Notes under the pieces: model-generated
What the model was told of the DNA's origin: nothing
Database searches by the model: none
The model's input: the letters and a program-made list of their open reading frames with translations, nothing else
Assembly: GCF_933775445.1 (NCBI RefSeq)
Contig: NC_065878.1
Coordinates: forward strand, 11,915,395-11,979,394
Reading direction: 5' to 3'
Length of the DNA: 64,000 nucleotides
From: Argentina anserina
Taxonomy: Eukaryota > Streptophyta > Magnoliopsida > Rosales > Rosaceae
Position numbers and translations under genes: made by a program
Shown: piece after piece, positions 1 through 11,869 of the stretch
How positions within the stretch are numbered: position 1 is the first letter of the stretch
How the letters are laid out: each line of letters opens with the position of its first letter

Positions 1-192
1 GGAAGAATTACGGATTACAAAAGAAATTATATATTGCGGTTTTGAAAAGAAAAGAATGAAGCATAAATGCTTCGGTTAATAGTCTGAATGACTATAAATC
101 CGTATATTCCCAAATTTCTGTGACTAATGTTACTTGGTCGATACAGATTGAATTGGTTCATGATCATAATCTCAATGCATTTATTTGGCATT

Positions 193-671
193 AGTCTTGT
201 TGGCATAGGCTTATGCCTATCCATAATCAGCACGACTATTAGCACACTTAGGCTCAAAAGCGTCCAACCCCGCAATATATGCATGGAGCCAGCTATGCCA
301 GTTGTGCAACGAGCTGCCCCGCGGCTCAAACAGACTACGGATGCGCCTGCACGCGCGTCTCAAACGGTGCTCCAGAGAATACCTCAACTGGACCAAGTCT
401 CACATCGGAGGATGAGTGAATGATCTACCTCAACTCAACTATTAAAGGTCAAACCCTTGACCTCTTAAGGTAAGCAATATTTACCCTACGCCGTGACTAT
501 GTCAAATTTACTATTCTCATGACTTGGGCATCAGAGAGTTGAAGACCAAGCCGCCGTGGTCTTCACTCTGACGAGCTATGCTATTTGTGACATGCAAGAG
601 AGCAAGGATACGGCACAGTTAGTATACAAATAATGGAGTATATTGCCTCGGCCTAGTATACCACATTAATA
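193..671 (+). mobile_element. 5' LTR of a non-autonomous LTR element (with 5-bp target duplication)
   Basis: The LTR runs from TGTTGGCATAGG at 198 to about 671 and is preceded by AGTCT at 193-197. A second copy of the same roughly 475-bp sequence lies inverted at 3827-4302. A decayed primer-binding-site-like sequence follows directly, which marks this copy as the 5' LTR. The reverse complement of AGTCT sits on the outer side of the inverted copy, so both LTRs appear to belong to one insertion. Several indels separate the two copies, so the element is not recent. Family assignment is not possible without coding sequence. Confidence 0.7.
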
Positions 672-693
672 TTGACGCCGTCTGTGAGAAATG
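672..693 (+). other. Primer binding site-like sequence
   Basis: TTGACGCCGTCTGTGAGAA immediately after the LTR resembles the GGCGCCGT-type primer binding site of many plant Ty3/gypsy-like elements, which matches the 3' end of tRNA-Asp. One central base differs from that consensus. It supports reading 198-671 as a 5' LTR. Confidence 0.5.
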
Positions 694-2199
694 TTACAAA
701 ACGTTTTCAACGTGTCAGAGATTTGACCTCACCTTGTGGGGACTTGCAGTGCAATGACCTTTCCCGCGGTGCATGACCCTCTTGCGGCACATGCCTTTCC
801 CGCGGTGTGTGCCTCCCCCGCGATGCATGAACTCCCGCGGTGCGTGCCTCCCCCGCGGTGCATGAACTCCCGCGGTGCGTGACCTATGGTGAATGCGCAC
901 CTACTTTGGTGGTGCCCACCACTAGCTTCAATCTCTTGAAGCGCCATCATTCAAACATGAGTGAGCACCGCCAAAGTAGAATCAAGGCAAAGCATGGTCA
1001 AAGAGTCAAGACCAACTCTAAGCAAACAGCAACACGCCATGCAATTAAGCATCCATTCCAATTTTGCATGGCATGATGTCCAAAACTCAATAAAAAATAA
1101 AGGGACAACGCGACGCAATGAGTCTTCCGCCACCACGCAATGACGCGCAACTTCACAACTCAGCGCATAGCACTTGTACCATCACAAAGACAAGTAAACA
1201 CCGCAATGGAATCCCGCACCGCAAGGCACATCCACGTGGCATTTGTCAATAATCATTGGTACATACACATGTATCAGAAATTCATGCTTCATTTCAAAAT
1301 GCATATGAAACGCGCACTCATGGTATCTACTCATACACTAGACCGCCACAGTACTTTGCTAAAAGAATGGTGTATCTTGGTTACCAAACTAATCAACACA
1401 CATACATATATGCATGCTGCTCATGACTCTATTGAACACATCAATTCCACTGCTATGTTCTATTTTGAGAAACTAGTTACTACACAAATGAATGACCACT
1501 CATTGTTAGTACTAGCACACTCAATTGCAAAGACATCACCACATGTAATACTTAAGGATGCTAATGACTTATTTGTTTTACTTGGAGGAATCGAAATGAG
1601 AATCACTCCACACCAGGCATCCTCCACGGCAAAGCCAAAAGGCCACTTGCAATCCATCCCGAGTAATGGAGCATCATGCTTGGACAACTCCAACATGATT
1701 TTGGTGCTTGTATACGGAGCACAACTCCACTCCAAATTGGCATAAGATAAGTAAAATGTTATATCTCCCTATACTCTCACGTACAACAAAGAGTCATTAC
1801 CATGTCTTAGCATGATTTTTTTACGCTACGAAGCATGCTTACAATATATCGCACTAGATACGCATGCCCGTATGACTTCTAAGCATTTCCTACAACACTT
1901 TGTAGAGTTAGCTAGTAAAAGTACTTACCTATCTTACATGCTAATCTCAGGCTCTAGTTGTCAAATCTTAGAAAGTCACAAGCACGCTCACTATAAATAC
2001 TTGCAACATGCTTAGAGAATGTGTGACACACACTTAAATAGCAAACTTGATTGTGCTAATGAAACTAGGAATTATTCAAACCATTGTTCAAGCGAACAAT
2101 TAAATTCCTTATGCAGCCTGTTTCATTAGACAATAGAAAACTACGGCAATCTCAGACATTACGATGTCCGAACTACTTTCCTTGCCAAAGAGCGAGAGA
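694..2199 (+). mobile_element. Internal region of the LTR element, no recognisable protein
   Basis: About 1.5 kb between the primer-binding-like site and the tandem array. The longest open frame, 201 codons at 1140-1745, has no recognisable gag, protease or polymerase motif and a composition rich in His, Thr and Met. It is most likely a chance reading frame. The absence of polymerase motifs suggests a non-autonomous element. Confidence 0.5.
756..885 (+). repeat. GC-rich minisatellite
   Basis: Degenerate tandem copies of a unit built on CCCGCGGTGCATGA and CCCGCGGTGCGTGCC. The last two copies, about 35 bp each, are the most regular. It lies within the LTR element's internal region. Confidence 0.65.
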
Positions 2200-2545
2200 C
2201 TTAGCCTTCATGGGCTCAAAGCTGTCCTACGCCCTCAGAGGACGCACTAAGCCCTAACAGGGCTAAAAGTCGTCCTACGCGCATTGCGATGACATGATGC
2301 ACTACGCCCCAGAGGGCTTAAAGCCGTCCAACATTCTCAGAGGCTCAGAGGACGCACTATGCCCGCAGTGGCTCAAGCCATCCTACGCGCCAAAGCACTC
2401 AAAGGATGCAATACGCCCCAGCCGGGCTCAAAGTCATCCTACGCACATTGCGCTCACAAGACGCGCCATGCCCACAGTGGCTCAAGCCATCCTACGCGCC
2501 AGAGCGTTCAAAGGATACACTACGCCCACAGTGGCTCAAAGCCGT
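2200..2545 (+). repeat. Tandem array, left half (plus orientation)
   Basis: Repeats of roughly 55-65 bp containing GGCTCAAAGCCGTCCTACGC and GAGGACGCACTACGCCC. The same unit occurs in reverse orientation at 4430-5255. The array stops abruptly at a TGTCACACC tract near 2545, which I read as an inversion breakpoint. Confidence 0.75.
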
Positions 2546-2870
2546 CCTACGCACCGCTGTCACACCTCATGTCACACCCATTGTCACGGTACCTGTCACA
2601 CAAGCTATCACAACCACTATCACACTAACAGTCACACCTATCACACATGCTGTCATACTACCTATCACACCTAATGTCATACTATATGTCACACGAAGAA
2701 GAAGAAGAAGAAGAAGAATGAATGAATGAATTGAGCTTCTCAAATCAACTCATACGATCCAATATCAACATTAATGTGATGTCACATCCCCATCCACACT
2801 TCCTATCACACTAATTATATGTCTATCACATTGTATGTCATATTACATATCACACAAATATTGTTCTGTG
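2546..2870 (+). repeat. TGTCACAC-type degenerate satellite tract with GAA microsatellite
   Basis: Closely spaced variants of TGTCACACC and TATCACAC, interrupted by a GAA/GAATGAAT microsatellite at about 2696-2730. The same tract and a GAAGAAGAA run occur at 28458-28740 in a Mutator-like repeat. The tract is also seen on the minus strand at 5256-5400. This piece therefore belongs to that repeat family and not to the LTR element on its left. Confidence 0.65.
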
Positions 2871-3821
2871 ATAAGTACTGTGATGGCTAGCGTGATAGGT
2901 GGTGTGACGGGTAGAAAACTGAAATTAAAGAAACAAAAAAGAAAAACCAAATCTAACTTGGGCACTCAGAGAACTACTTTGGGCACCCATGTCAATATCT
3001 TCATTCACGACTCGTTGATAACATAAGGGCTAACCTCGCTCACACAAGGACCTTGTCCTGTAACGTTGACCGCTTCCAGTAAGGGCGGCGCTGAAGAAGT
3101 CGAGCTCATCGGAAAAGTTGCCATCGTTGATCCCGTGGAAGCAATTGCAGCAGTTCTAGAGACATTTCGTCGACGATGGGTTTGAGATCAAGGCCCTGGC
3201 ACTCTGGGTGGCAGTCGGGTAGATCGTCGATCAAGGAGACTTATATGGTCGTCGTCGTCGGAGATATCGGAGCGCTTACGAATGACGACCTTGTTGAAAT
3301 CATAGAGATCAGAGCGCCTACGAAGCCGTGCATGGGCTGCCGAGGAGGAGCCCAGCAAGGGACTGCATGGGCTCGGTAGTGGGGCAGGAGGGGGGTCTAC
3401 GCACAGCTGTTATAGGGGTGGCCTGAAGGGCCGAGGCAGGGCAGCTGTAGGGAGGCTGCTGGGCCGATCGGGAGGGCTGCAGCGGTCCGGTAGGGGCAGC
3501 TCCGACGGCGGTTCTGACAGGGATTTGGCCAAGGAAGAAAAAAAATTATCTTATTTTCTTTTCATTTTGTACATCTTAGTGGGGCTAAACCAGGCAGCAG
3601 ACGGAATGTTTCGGCTAAACTGCCAAGGCCGTGCACGCATCGAACGGAACTTCTCGTCACTCCCCTTAAGCTTTCATGTGTTAGTTCAATTCAAACTTTG
3701 TGAAAACATCACCAAATTTTAAATTGGTGGAATATAGAGTGCACTACATGGCGTATAATACTACCATATTTACATCAAAATATTCTCGTATGTTCGTTGA
3801 CTTGAACTACATGAGAATTTG
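2871..3821. other. GC-rich segment and flank inside the inverted block
   Basis: The segment at 3050-3540 is much richer in G+C than its surroundings. No open frame in it is convincing. It occupies the place that GC-rich sequence holds after the GAA run in the 27.95-29.3 kb repeat, but I could not align the two by eye. From about 3540 to 3821 the sequence is ordinary AT-rich DNA, read as host flank next to the inverted 3' LTR. Confidence 0.35.
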
Positions 3822-4302
3822 AGACTTGTTAATATGGTATACTGCGCCGAGGCAATATACTCCACTACTCGTAGACTAACTGTTTCGTGCTCCTTGCTCT
3901 CTTGCCTTTCCCAAATAGCATAGCTTGTCAGAGTGAAGAACACGGCGGTTTGGTCTTCAACTCTCCGATGCCTAAGTCAGGTGAATAGTAAATTGAGCAT
4001 AGTCATGGTGTAGGGTAAAGATTGCTTACCTTAAGAGGTCAAGGGTTTGACCTTTAATAGTTGAGTTGAGGTAGATCATTCACTTATCCTCCGATGTGGG
4101 ACTTGGTCCAGTTGAGATGTTCTCTAGTGTTCCCTTTGAGACGCTAGTGCGGGCGCGTCCGTAGTCGGTTTGAGCCGGGGGACAACTCATTGCACAACTG
4201 GCATAGCTGGCTCCATGCCCGTACTACGAGGTTGGGACGCTTTTGAGCCTAAGTGTGCTAATATTCGCGCTGATTATGGCTAGGCATAAGCCTATGCCAA
4301 CA
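3822..4302 (-). mobile_element. 3' LTR, inverted, with target duplication
   Basis: Reverse-oriented copy of the LTR at 198-671, running TGTT at 3827 to AACA at 4302 on the plus strand. The five bases before it, AGACT, are the reverse complement of the AGTCT before the 5' LTR. On the minus strand this places the matching target duplication directly after the 3' LTR, as expected for a single insertion later split by inversion. A purine-rich tract precedes it on the minus strand. Confidence 0.7.
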
Positions 4303-4322
4303 AGTTCCCCAAGTTCCCAGTA
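4303..4322 (-). other. Polypurine-like tract before the 3' LTR
   Basis: On the minus strand the sequence just before TGTTGGC reads CTGGGAACTTGGGGAACT, a plausible degenerate polypurine tract. It identifies the LTR at 3827-4302 as the 3' copy. Confidence 0.45.
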
Positions 4323-4429
4323 TAAGAGGCAATTTCTTGATTTGGGAGTTAAAATAAGTGTTTTACCATAATCAACATTGTGGGCCCGCTGGCCCCACCC
4401 GGAGTCCCCCCATTCCCCGTTTAAGAAAT

Positions 4430-5255
4430 GACTCTCTCAACTGCGGGGTGTTGGAATGTCGGAGTGCACATCAGAGATAGTGTTGCGAGCTTTGAACACA
4501 ATGCGCCTAGGAAGGCTTTGAGCCTCTGAGGACAAATGCATTCTTTGAGCGCAATGCGCGTAAGATGGTTCTGAGCCTCTGAGGGCGTGATACGTCCTCT
4601 GAGCACAGTGCGCTAGTACAGCTGTGAGCCTCTGATGGCGTGATGCGTCCTTTGAGCGCAGTGCACGTAAGATGGCTTTGGCCTATGAAGGCAGATGCGG
4701 CCCTTGTGCGCGATGCGCGTAAGACGATTTTGGCCTATGAAGGTGAGTGCGGCTTCTTAGCGTAGTGCATGTAGGTCCATTGGGCCCTGCCTAGAGTCCC
4801 CCCACTCCCCGGGTAAGGAACAACTCATCCTTGTTGCAGAGTGCATATGGGAATGTCGGCTGATGTAACCTTTGAGTGCAATGCGCGTCGGACGGATTTA
4901 ACCTATGAAGGCAGATGCGGCCTTTCCGCGTGATGTGCGTAAGACGACTTTGGCCTATGAAGGCAAGTGCGACCTCTTAACACAATGCGTGTAGGTCGGC
5001 TTGAGCCTCTAAGGGCTAATGCGTCATTTGAGCGCAATGTGCATAGGGCGACTTTGGGCCACTGACACATAGGACATAATGCATTTGTTGAGCGCAATGA
5101 GCATAGAACAATTTTGAGCCACTGCTGGGTCGTAATGCATCATTTGAGTGCTCTGCCTCGTAGGATGGCTTTGAGCCACTGCGGGCGTAGTGCGTCTTGT
5201 GAGCCTCTAAGTGCGTACGACGGTTTTGAGCCTTCTGAGGCATAGTGCGTTCTGC
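4430..5255 (-). repeat. Tandem array, right half (minus orientation)
   Basis: More than ten copies of the unit seen at 2200-2545, read here on the minus strand. There is also a longer-period repeat: the stretch containing GAGTCCCCCCA and GGAATGTCGG occurs near 4390-4460 and again near 4790-4860. It ends at about 5255 against a GTGTGACA tract. Confidence 0.75.
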
Positions 5256-5797
5256 GAGCGCAGGTGTGACAGTGGTTGTGATTGCGGATTTGACAAGTAG
5301 TGTAACATGAGGTATGAGTGTGACAACAGTTGTGACATATAGTGTGACATCGGTTGTGATAGATAGTGTAACAGAAGGTGTGACAGATAGTGTGACATGC
5401 TGAGAGAAAATGTTTAAATATGCGAAATAATGTTAAAATTCAAAAAAAAAAAGTTGGTATGAGTATGCTCAGAATGAAGAGAAAAAATCAAATTGGGGAG
5501 ATTTAAGCTCTGATTTCGCCAGAATAACTTGAAGCACCACCATGGATTTCGGCAGCCCCTTGCGAGGGTTACTGCGCCTTGTTCGGTGGTCAGTTCGGAG
5601 TGGGTATGGTATCAATTTAAAGAGAGAAGAGAGATCTTTCCAACGGTATTAACCACGCTCAAATCCATCGCTGGGCGGCAAAATTATGGCTGAAATTCTA
5701 ATTTATAATCACTTGAGATGACCTTTTTATAATTGAGAAATAAGTGTTGACTTTTTTTAATTTATGATGGGAAATTGTACTATTTTATAATCTGCCC
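5256..5797 (-). mobile_element. Terminal part of a Mutator-like repeat (minus orientation)
   Basis: On the minus strand the element starts at 5797 with GGGCAGATTATAAAATAGTA. It continues through a block with CGTTGGAAAGATCTC, CCTCGCAAGGGGCTG and CCATGGTGGTGCT, then CATTCTGAGCATACTC, then TGTCACAC repeats. The same order of blocks is found at 27951-28700 on the plus strand, which defines a dispersed family. Classification as Mutator-like rests only on the extended end and is tentative. Confidence 0.55.
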
Positions 5798-7009
5798 TAA
5801 AAATAAAAATACTTAGTAGTGTCATAAGACCGGCATAGCTAGTTTTCTTCTGATAACCATTCCAACTCCATGCTGTAGTCGTTCTACTAGCTTGTTTGTA
5901 TCGTATATACTTTAAATGTCTATTCATGGGGCTTCAGTACAAATACTTGAAGGATATAGGTAATGTAAGCGAAATTTGTAGTTATATGATATCCGCTTTA
6001 CGTACATTTTTTTTCCTTCACTAGCTATGCCGAATTCATACATTTTTTTTCTTTTCTAGCTAAGGAGTTCTGCACAGAGAATTATGAATGTTTTTGGTGC
6101 CTGCGTGTAATCGTAAAAATAAGTTAACTATACCTGCCTCTAGTTTGCAATTCAAAATAGCTATGCCAAATTGACCTTATGAGATAGAAAGATCAAACAC
6201 TGAAAGTTGAGACAGCACAAGAAATGCCAGTACAAATTCAGCTAAGGATTACATAAGAACACTAACAGTACAGCAGAATTGCAATAGTGCACTAACTTCT
6301 TTACTCAACAATTGTAACTACGTACTCCTTGCAGTACAAGGAACTCCAATGCAAACTTGATAATAGGAAAACGCCCTAGGCCTCAACTTATTTGGATCGT
6401 GTCACACATGCACTACAAATATAGATAGCTCGATGAACTTACTTAGATTGGAGGTTCGGGTTGGGGAAGCATCGTTAAGGAACTGATGATACACTCAATT
6501 TGAACAGTCAGCGCCCGTAACGGAGAATGCGATCTGAATTTTTAAAGTCACATTTTCTATGTTTTAGACTTTTAGGTCATTAGATTGTAAATCATCCATG
6601 TACGTGATGGCAAACTTGCTTGTTTCAATTCCCAGCCCATCTGAGAGTTCCTGATTGGATACGAGTTCGTATTAGATACCAGCATCAACCAGGATGATAC
6701 TCTAATCAGTGTAATAGATAAAACGAAGCCAGCTTGATATGAATCTCTGACGGTAATTCTCTAATTTTAAAAAAAAAATATCTCGATCAATTGATCGATC
6801 AGCATCATATATAATCAATCAATTCGATAAGGACTTAATGAAAACAAATCTACTTTGCTTGGACAAGCCAAAACCATCGCGTGATGATATTGGTCAGACT
6901 AAATTTTTACATCAAGAATAAGGAGCCTAAAATGGTTTTGAAAATTGGAGAACGCAGAGTTTATGCTGCATTGATCTAATTAATTTTAGGGTAGCCTTCA
7001 CTTCAGCTT
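5798..7009. other. Intergenic, nothing recognised
   Basis: AT-rich DNA without a credible open frame. The last stretch is presumably 3' UTR and downstream DNA of the minus-strand VAP27 gene. Confidence 0.5.
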
Positions 7010-7565
7010 CTATGTTTTCTTGATGAAGAAACCAACCAAGATACCCAAAAGACCAAAGAGCACTACAAACACTAATGAATATCCACCGCCACTGCTTTTG
7101 CTGATTTCTTTTCTCACCAGCTCCTGCTCAATAAATAAATTTGTTATAAGAAAACAGATACAGACACAGAATGCAATAGAAAGAAGTCAAAGCAAAGTAC
7201 GAATTAATTCAGAAAGTAAAACAACTAGACCATGGATGTTATTCACTCTTTTTCTGATTCTTTTATTTCCTGCTATGACTATGCATCACTACCAAACTCA
7301 TATGGGTTGCTATGTAGTCGAAATAACTCAATAGTCGAAAGCCTGATGTTTACCAGAAGCCACAGAAAAGAATGAGAAAGTGATTTAACGCCCAGACACC
7401 GTACCAGTTCTTGACGTAGTTTCTGATTTTGTTGTAAAGCAGCAGTTTTCTCTTCAGTCAACTTGGATATCATAGACCAGGCCTGAGGAATACGATTGAT
7501 GTAAAATTGTAATGCCGACAAAGGTCAAGCTGTCTAATATAAACATTAAAACATCACCAAAAAAA

Positions 7566-7608
<43 letters not shown>

Positions 7609-10173
7609 AGGCGTTTCAGGTGATGACGTCCTGATTCCGGCGACGGCAGGCCGCAACGGCACGCCGGACCAGCACATCCGCACTACCCACCTCCCGGTGA
7701 TCTCGTCTGTGCTGGCCGGAACTCCATCGGCGACCCACGGCGGCTGGAATCGCGAAATCACCGGAATCTACCCCGAAACTTGAATTTTGCAGATTCCGAC
7801 CGCCGTGGGTCACCGATGGAGCTCCGACCGGCACAGACGGGATCACCGAGATGTGGGTAGTGCGGCTGTGCTGGTCCGCCGCGCCGTTGCGGCCTACCGT
7901 CGCCGGAATCGGGACGTCCGCATGTACATGAAACCAAGATTTTCATCCTATCTTCCACATAACTAAAATGTTACCCTGAACATTGGGGCCTCAGCGATCA
8001 CCACCATAGTCGCAAAGTTCTTTGTAATGTGGACTGTGTAAATACTCTATCTATATATGTACACCTACTGTTGCCTAAGAATAATTCATACACCTTTACA
8101 CATGGGCTTAGCTAACAAGTAGGAACTTATGGGAAAGGCTTTTGGCCAAGTTTTACAAGCCTCCTGTTCTCCAATAGACCAATACCCAGTTCAGACCAAA
8201 AAAAGAATAAGTTTTCATTGGGTGAACAATATAACATAGTAAAGGTTTTACTAAATAATCTTGCATGATGATGTGGAGATTCATAATACTCAACCTACTT
8301 ATTGAATGATTAAAACAAAAAACAATAAAACCTTATGCCTCGATAATAGGTGGGTGCATAAGGGGAAACATTCTGGAGCTTGCCATGGCCTCTAGATTAA
8401 AAATGACAATGATGGTCTTGTTCCCTGAGGCCATGCTTCCTTTTTTTTCTTTTTTCTTTTTTCTTTTCCTAGGTTGAACAGATTAATCAAGTCCCATGCC
8501 AACAAAGATCTTATGAAATGTTCAAAATAAAAACAAAAACAAAAACATAAACTTAACTACTGACACTAAATAGCAAAGTTAGATGTCAAAAGTACCTCCC
8601 CATCAAAGAATCATGAAATATCCCAAGTAGTAGAGCTTGGTATATGTCACCTACGATTGAACTAAAGACTTATTGATAACAAGATGCTTTTGAGCATTCA
8701 CCCTAACACTTGAATGGACTCATAATTACTCTTCATAAAAGAAACCGACTCAGGCAAGACCCTTAAACAACACTTGGTCTTAGGCTTCCAAAAATGATTT
8801 GTCTTTTCTAATTAAGCTATGGCGAATTAAATTACTAAAGAATCTCACCTCTGACGATTTCTCTTTTGGTTCCTCAAGAGATCTTGACACCTGGAATTTT
8901 GCATATATAATTAGCATGAGTAATAGAACCAAATTAGTAGTCATAGTTTCCCAAAAGAATGGAAAAAGAATCTTACAGCATCAAACAAGGAAGAATTTTG
9001 AGTCGCATTCTCAGCCACTGCCCTGGGAGAGGAGCCCTCATCAGATCCTTCGGGCACAGGTGAAGGGGGATTGGCAGGAAAGTAAATTACACGCAATTTG
9101 AACTCTTCCACAACTTTACCATCCTCCTTGTTGAACTATAAACAAAACCAGAAAGATAGTCAGGCAATGAAAGGTAAAAATCCAAAATAAAACCTATACC
9201 CCAAAAGACGTTTACGCAACATCATCTAACCATTTCTGGAGTAATGTCTTTTGTAGTTGAACCATCTGGTGCAGCAACACTTTGAAGGAGAAATTTGTCC
9301 TTGCACTGCATATCTGGGGGTGCCTCTTTTTGGGCTTGCATTGTAACTACGAAAGAAAATTGCAAATCAGAAAAAACCATTGAAAAGAGTATTACATAGA
9401 TTCAACGATAGCACGAATACTTCTCCACAAAAGAACGCTAATGGAACTTAGGACACTTTATTGAAAGCAAAGACACATTTCAACAGATATATCTGAGAAG
9501 CTAAACCCATTCAACGTATACTCACCGGTAACATCACACGTTGATCCTGGCAAAACAATACCGGCATTGGGTCGGACACAATACTTTTTCGGATTGGTCG
9601 TCTTAACCTTTGAATCACAAAACCAATAAGCAACCATATCAGTCAACAACTCATAATGTTCAAAACCAACTCGATAGCGCAGTAATGAAACAAGACAAGT
9701 AAATACCTTGAATGCCACATAATTATCTGTTTTGTTGGTCAATTGCAACGAACACGAGCTCTGCTTCTTCAATTCAACTGTTCCACAACCAAAACCAAAC
9801 ACATAAACAACATTCAAATCCACTTCTTTCAATCCCCCATATATCAAAATCAAATCTTTACTACCAACACACATTTGATCCCACCAAAAACCCACAATGC
9901 ACAACCACTGATTGACCTTAACCAAACTCAGTCCCAAATTTTCACAATCCTAATTCACTACCTGAGCTTAACCCAGCCTGAAAATCCCAGCATAATCAAA
10001 ATGCACACATTCAATTGTACTAATTTGAGCATTATATTACAAATTTGATCCACCAATCAAGAAAATCACATGGATAAAATTAAGAACGAAAATTGAAAGC
10101 CGAAAAGGGAAAGGGACATACATGGGAATTTGAGTTCGGTGGGCTGAATGCTGAGAAGATCTCCGGTGCTCAT
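7010..10173 (-). CDS. VAP27: VAP27-type vesicle-associated membrane protein-associated protein
   Basis: Eight exons read on the minus strand: 10173-10122, 9777-9707, 9607-9526, 9346-9231, 9135-8977, 8890-8849, 7482-7405 and 7123-7010. Every junction is GT-AG, and the 714 coding bases give 237 residues plus stop, usual for plant VAP27. The N-terminal MSP domain covers about residues 5-125, starting MSTGDLLSIQP and including TTNPKKYCVRPN and PGSTCDVTV. A linker, a coiled coil (LTEEKTAALQQNQKLRQELE, about 182-203) and a C-terminal membrane anchor ending IKKT follow. VAP27 proteins sit in the ER membrane, bind FFAT-like motifs through the MSP domain, and organise ER-plasma membrane contact sites. 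The start ATG is the only one in frame with the domain. Intron 6 (7483-8848) holds a TA microsatellite and a foldback element. Gene identity is secure; which paralogue is not resolved. Confidence 0.95.
7567..7606. repeat. TA microsatellite in VAP27 intron 6
   Basis: About 20 TA dinucleotides with one interruption. It lies directly beside the GC-rich foldback element, which may have inserted next to it. Confidence 0.85.
7625..7918. mobile_element. Foldback (long inverted repeat) element in VAP27 intron 6
   Basis: Positions 7625-7751 and 7792-7918 are reverse complements over 127 bp with roughly 88-90% identity, separated by a 40-bp loop. Both arms begin with GACGTCC and ATTCCGGCGACGG and run through CCATCGG and ACCCACGGCGG. 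They are strongly GC-rich inside an AT-rich intron. A weaker match (GTTTCA on each side) may extend the inverted repeat to about 7613-7937. No clear target duplication was found. The intron transcript would form a long hairpin. Foldback/MITE origin is an inference from structure. Confidence 0.8.
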
Positions 10174-11869
10174 GGCCGCGAACCAAGAAATCCAATTTTG
10201 AATTGAATTGGGAAATTAGGGAAACCCTAAGATTATGATCTAAGAAGAAGAAGAACAAGAACAAGAAGAACAGGGAGAAACAGTTTTTGTGTATCAAAAA
10301 AAAACATAAAGAGGGGTAGAGTAATTGACTGTGACACATGGCTTTGTGTCATAGGGGCCCAGATCTTGTGCCAGCTGTTGGGTCTTTAAAGAGGTCGGAT
10401 GAATCGACGGTGGATGGGTTGGCTGTGATGGCTGGATATGGGGACAGGACTGTCGTATTAGGTGTTGGGATTTATATTTAATTTTCTGCGTTTTTATTGT
10501 TCCATCCTTTTCAGGTATTTATTGTTGGATGAGGCATTGAGGTAGATGGAGCCGAATTCGATATCTTCTTTCTTCCCTGAGTAGTAGGTTTTTTATTTTC
10601 AGATTAGTTTTGAAATTATTTTCGCATTATCATTTTGAAAAGCGTTTAGATAAATCGTTCAAATCCAGGCAAATTATTCAAATTCTAGATTCATCATACA
10701 TAATGTGTTCACTTCGCACCACCTATTTAGGTGAAGGAATCAAGGATTTAGCATTTTGGAAGTTACAAAAGTTTAAACTTTTAAGTGTAGTCTAAAGTTA
10801 TCTCTAACGGTTGGTGCAAGGCCCTTCAAATCCTAGAATATAGAACTAACAGTCCCAACAATATGGATTAATGTGTCTGCATGCTACATTTGTGTGTTAC
10901 AAATTTGTGTAGCACACATGAATACAAAAAAAAACAGTTGTACACCCGATGCATGTGCATGATGATCATATATAAGTGTCATATGATTTTAGTGCCACAT
11001 TTGTAGCACACGACTGTTAGAAACGTACGGTAGATGAATAGCGCATGTTTAGTGTGCTACAATAAAGAACAGGTGCTACAAATAACACAAACCTCTTGTG
11101 TGCGTCCAAACTCCTAAGGTTCTCTACTGATAAGAATCATTGTATCCCCTGCTTCATCCTGATTCTACGTCATATGGACCACAAATAAAATGGCCTCCAT
11201 TCCTTTAAACCAAGGGACTTCAACCATTTTACGGTAACACCCGTAGGCATAAACTTTCTTTTCTGTTAGTATGTAAAATGGGGAGTTGGTGACCACCATT
11301 TTGTACTTTTATAGCATTGTAAAGTTACGTTACTTTTACTCTTTTCGGAAGGTTAATACGTAGGAGATTCAACGGTGCTTATAACAATAAATTTCAATTT
11401 TCCTTCGGGCAAACAAAGTGCATTTGCTGGTTTGACTAATAGAAAGATGTGGTGGCATGAAGAAGAAGAAGTTGGATGCGGTGTTTTGGTTTTTGACAGT
11501 GAAAAATGCATGCATCAGATTACAGAAAATTTCAACTATATATCCAAGCCTTACACATGTAAGTCGCAGCCATTTTCGCTTTCTCTTGTTTGTGTTCTGT
11601 TTAACTAATGTTGCATGCAGCAAGCAGGTTATGCTGAATTAGCTATTGTATGATTATTGATGGTTGAGATATGAAGAATGAAATTTCACATTGTTGAAGT
11701 GTAGATGGTGACAAAATGGTATGTGAATTGCAAGTTAAAGATGAGTTGTGATTGTTAGAGGAAGATTATGGGTGATCATATGTTTGACTAGTTTTACCTC
11801 AAAAACATTGAGGTTTATTAAACACGAAATAGCTGACACATTTTCAGGACTAGGGTGTCCTATAACTTG
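10174..11869. other. Intergenic with short GTGCTACA inverted repeats
   Basis: Upstream region of VAP27 followed by AT-rich DNA. Between about 10870 and 11095 the motif TGTGCTACA and its complement TGTAGCACA recur in both orientations, suggesting a small degenerate MITE. I could not define its ends. No coding region is credible. Confidence 0.4.

Noticed and set aside
1140..1745. 201-codon open frame inside the LTR element.
   Set aside because: No gag or other domain and biased composition; probably chance, though it is the longest frame in that element.
2546..2700. Possible CRISPR-like array because of regular TGTCACAC repeats.
   Set aside because: Units are 9-12 bp, degenerate and without unique spacers, in a plant nuclear context.
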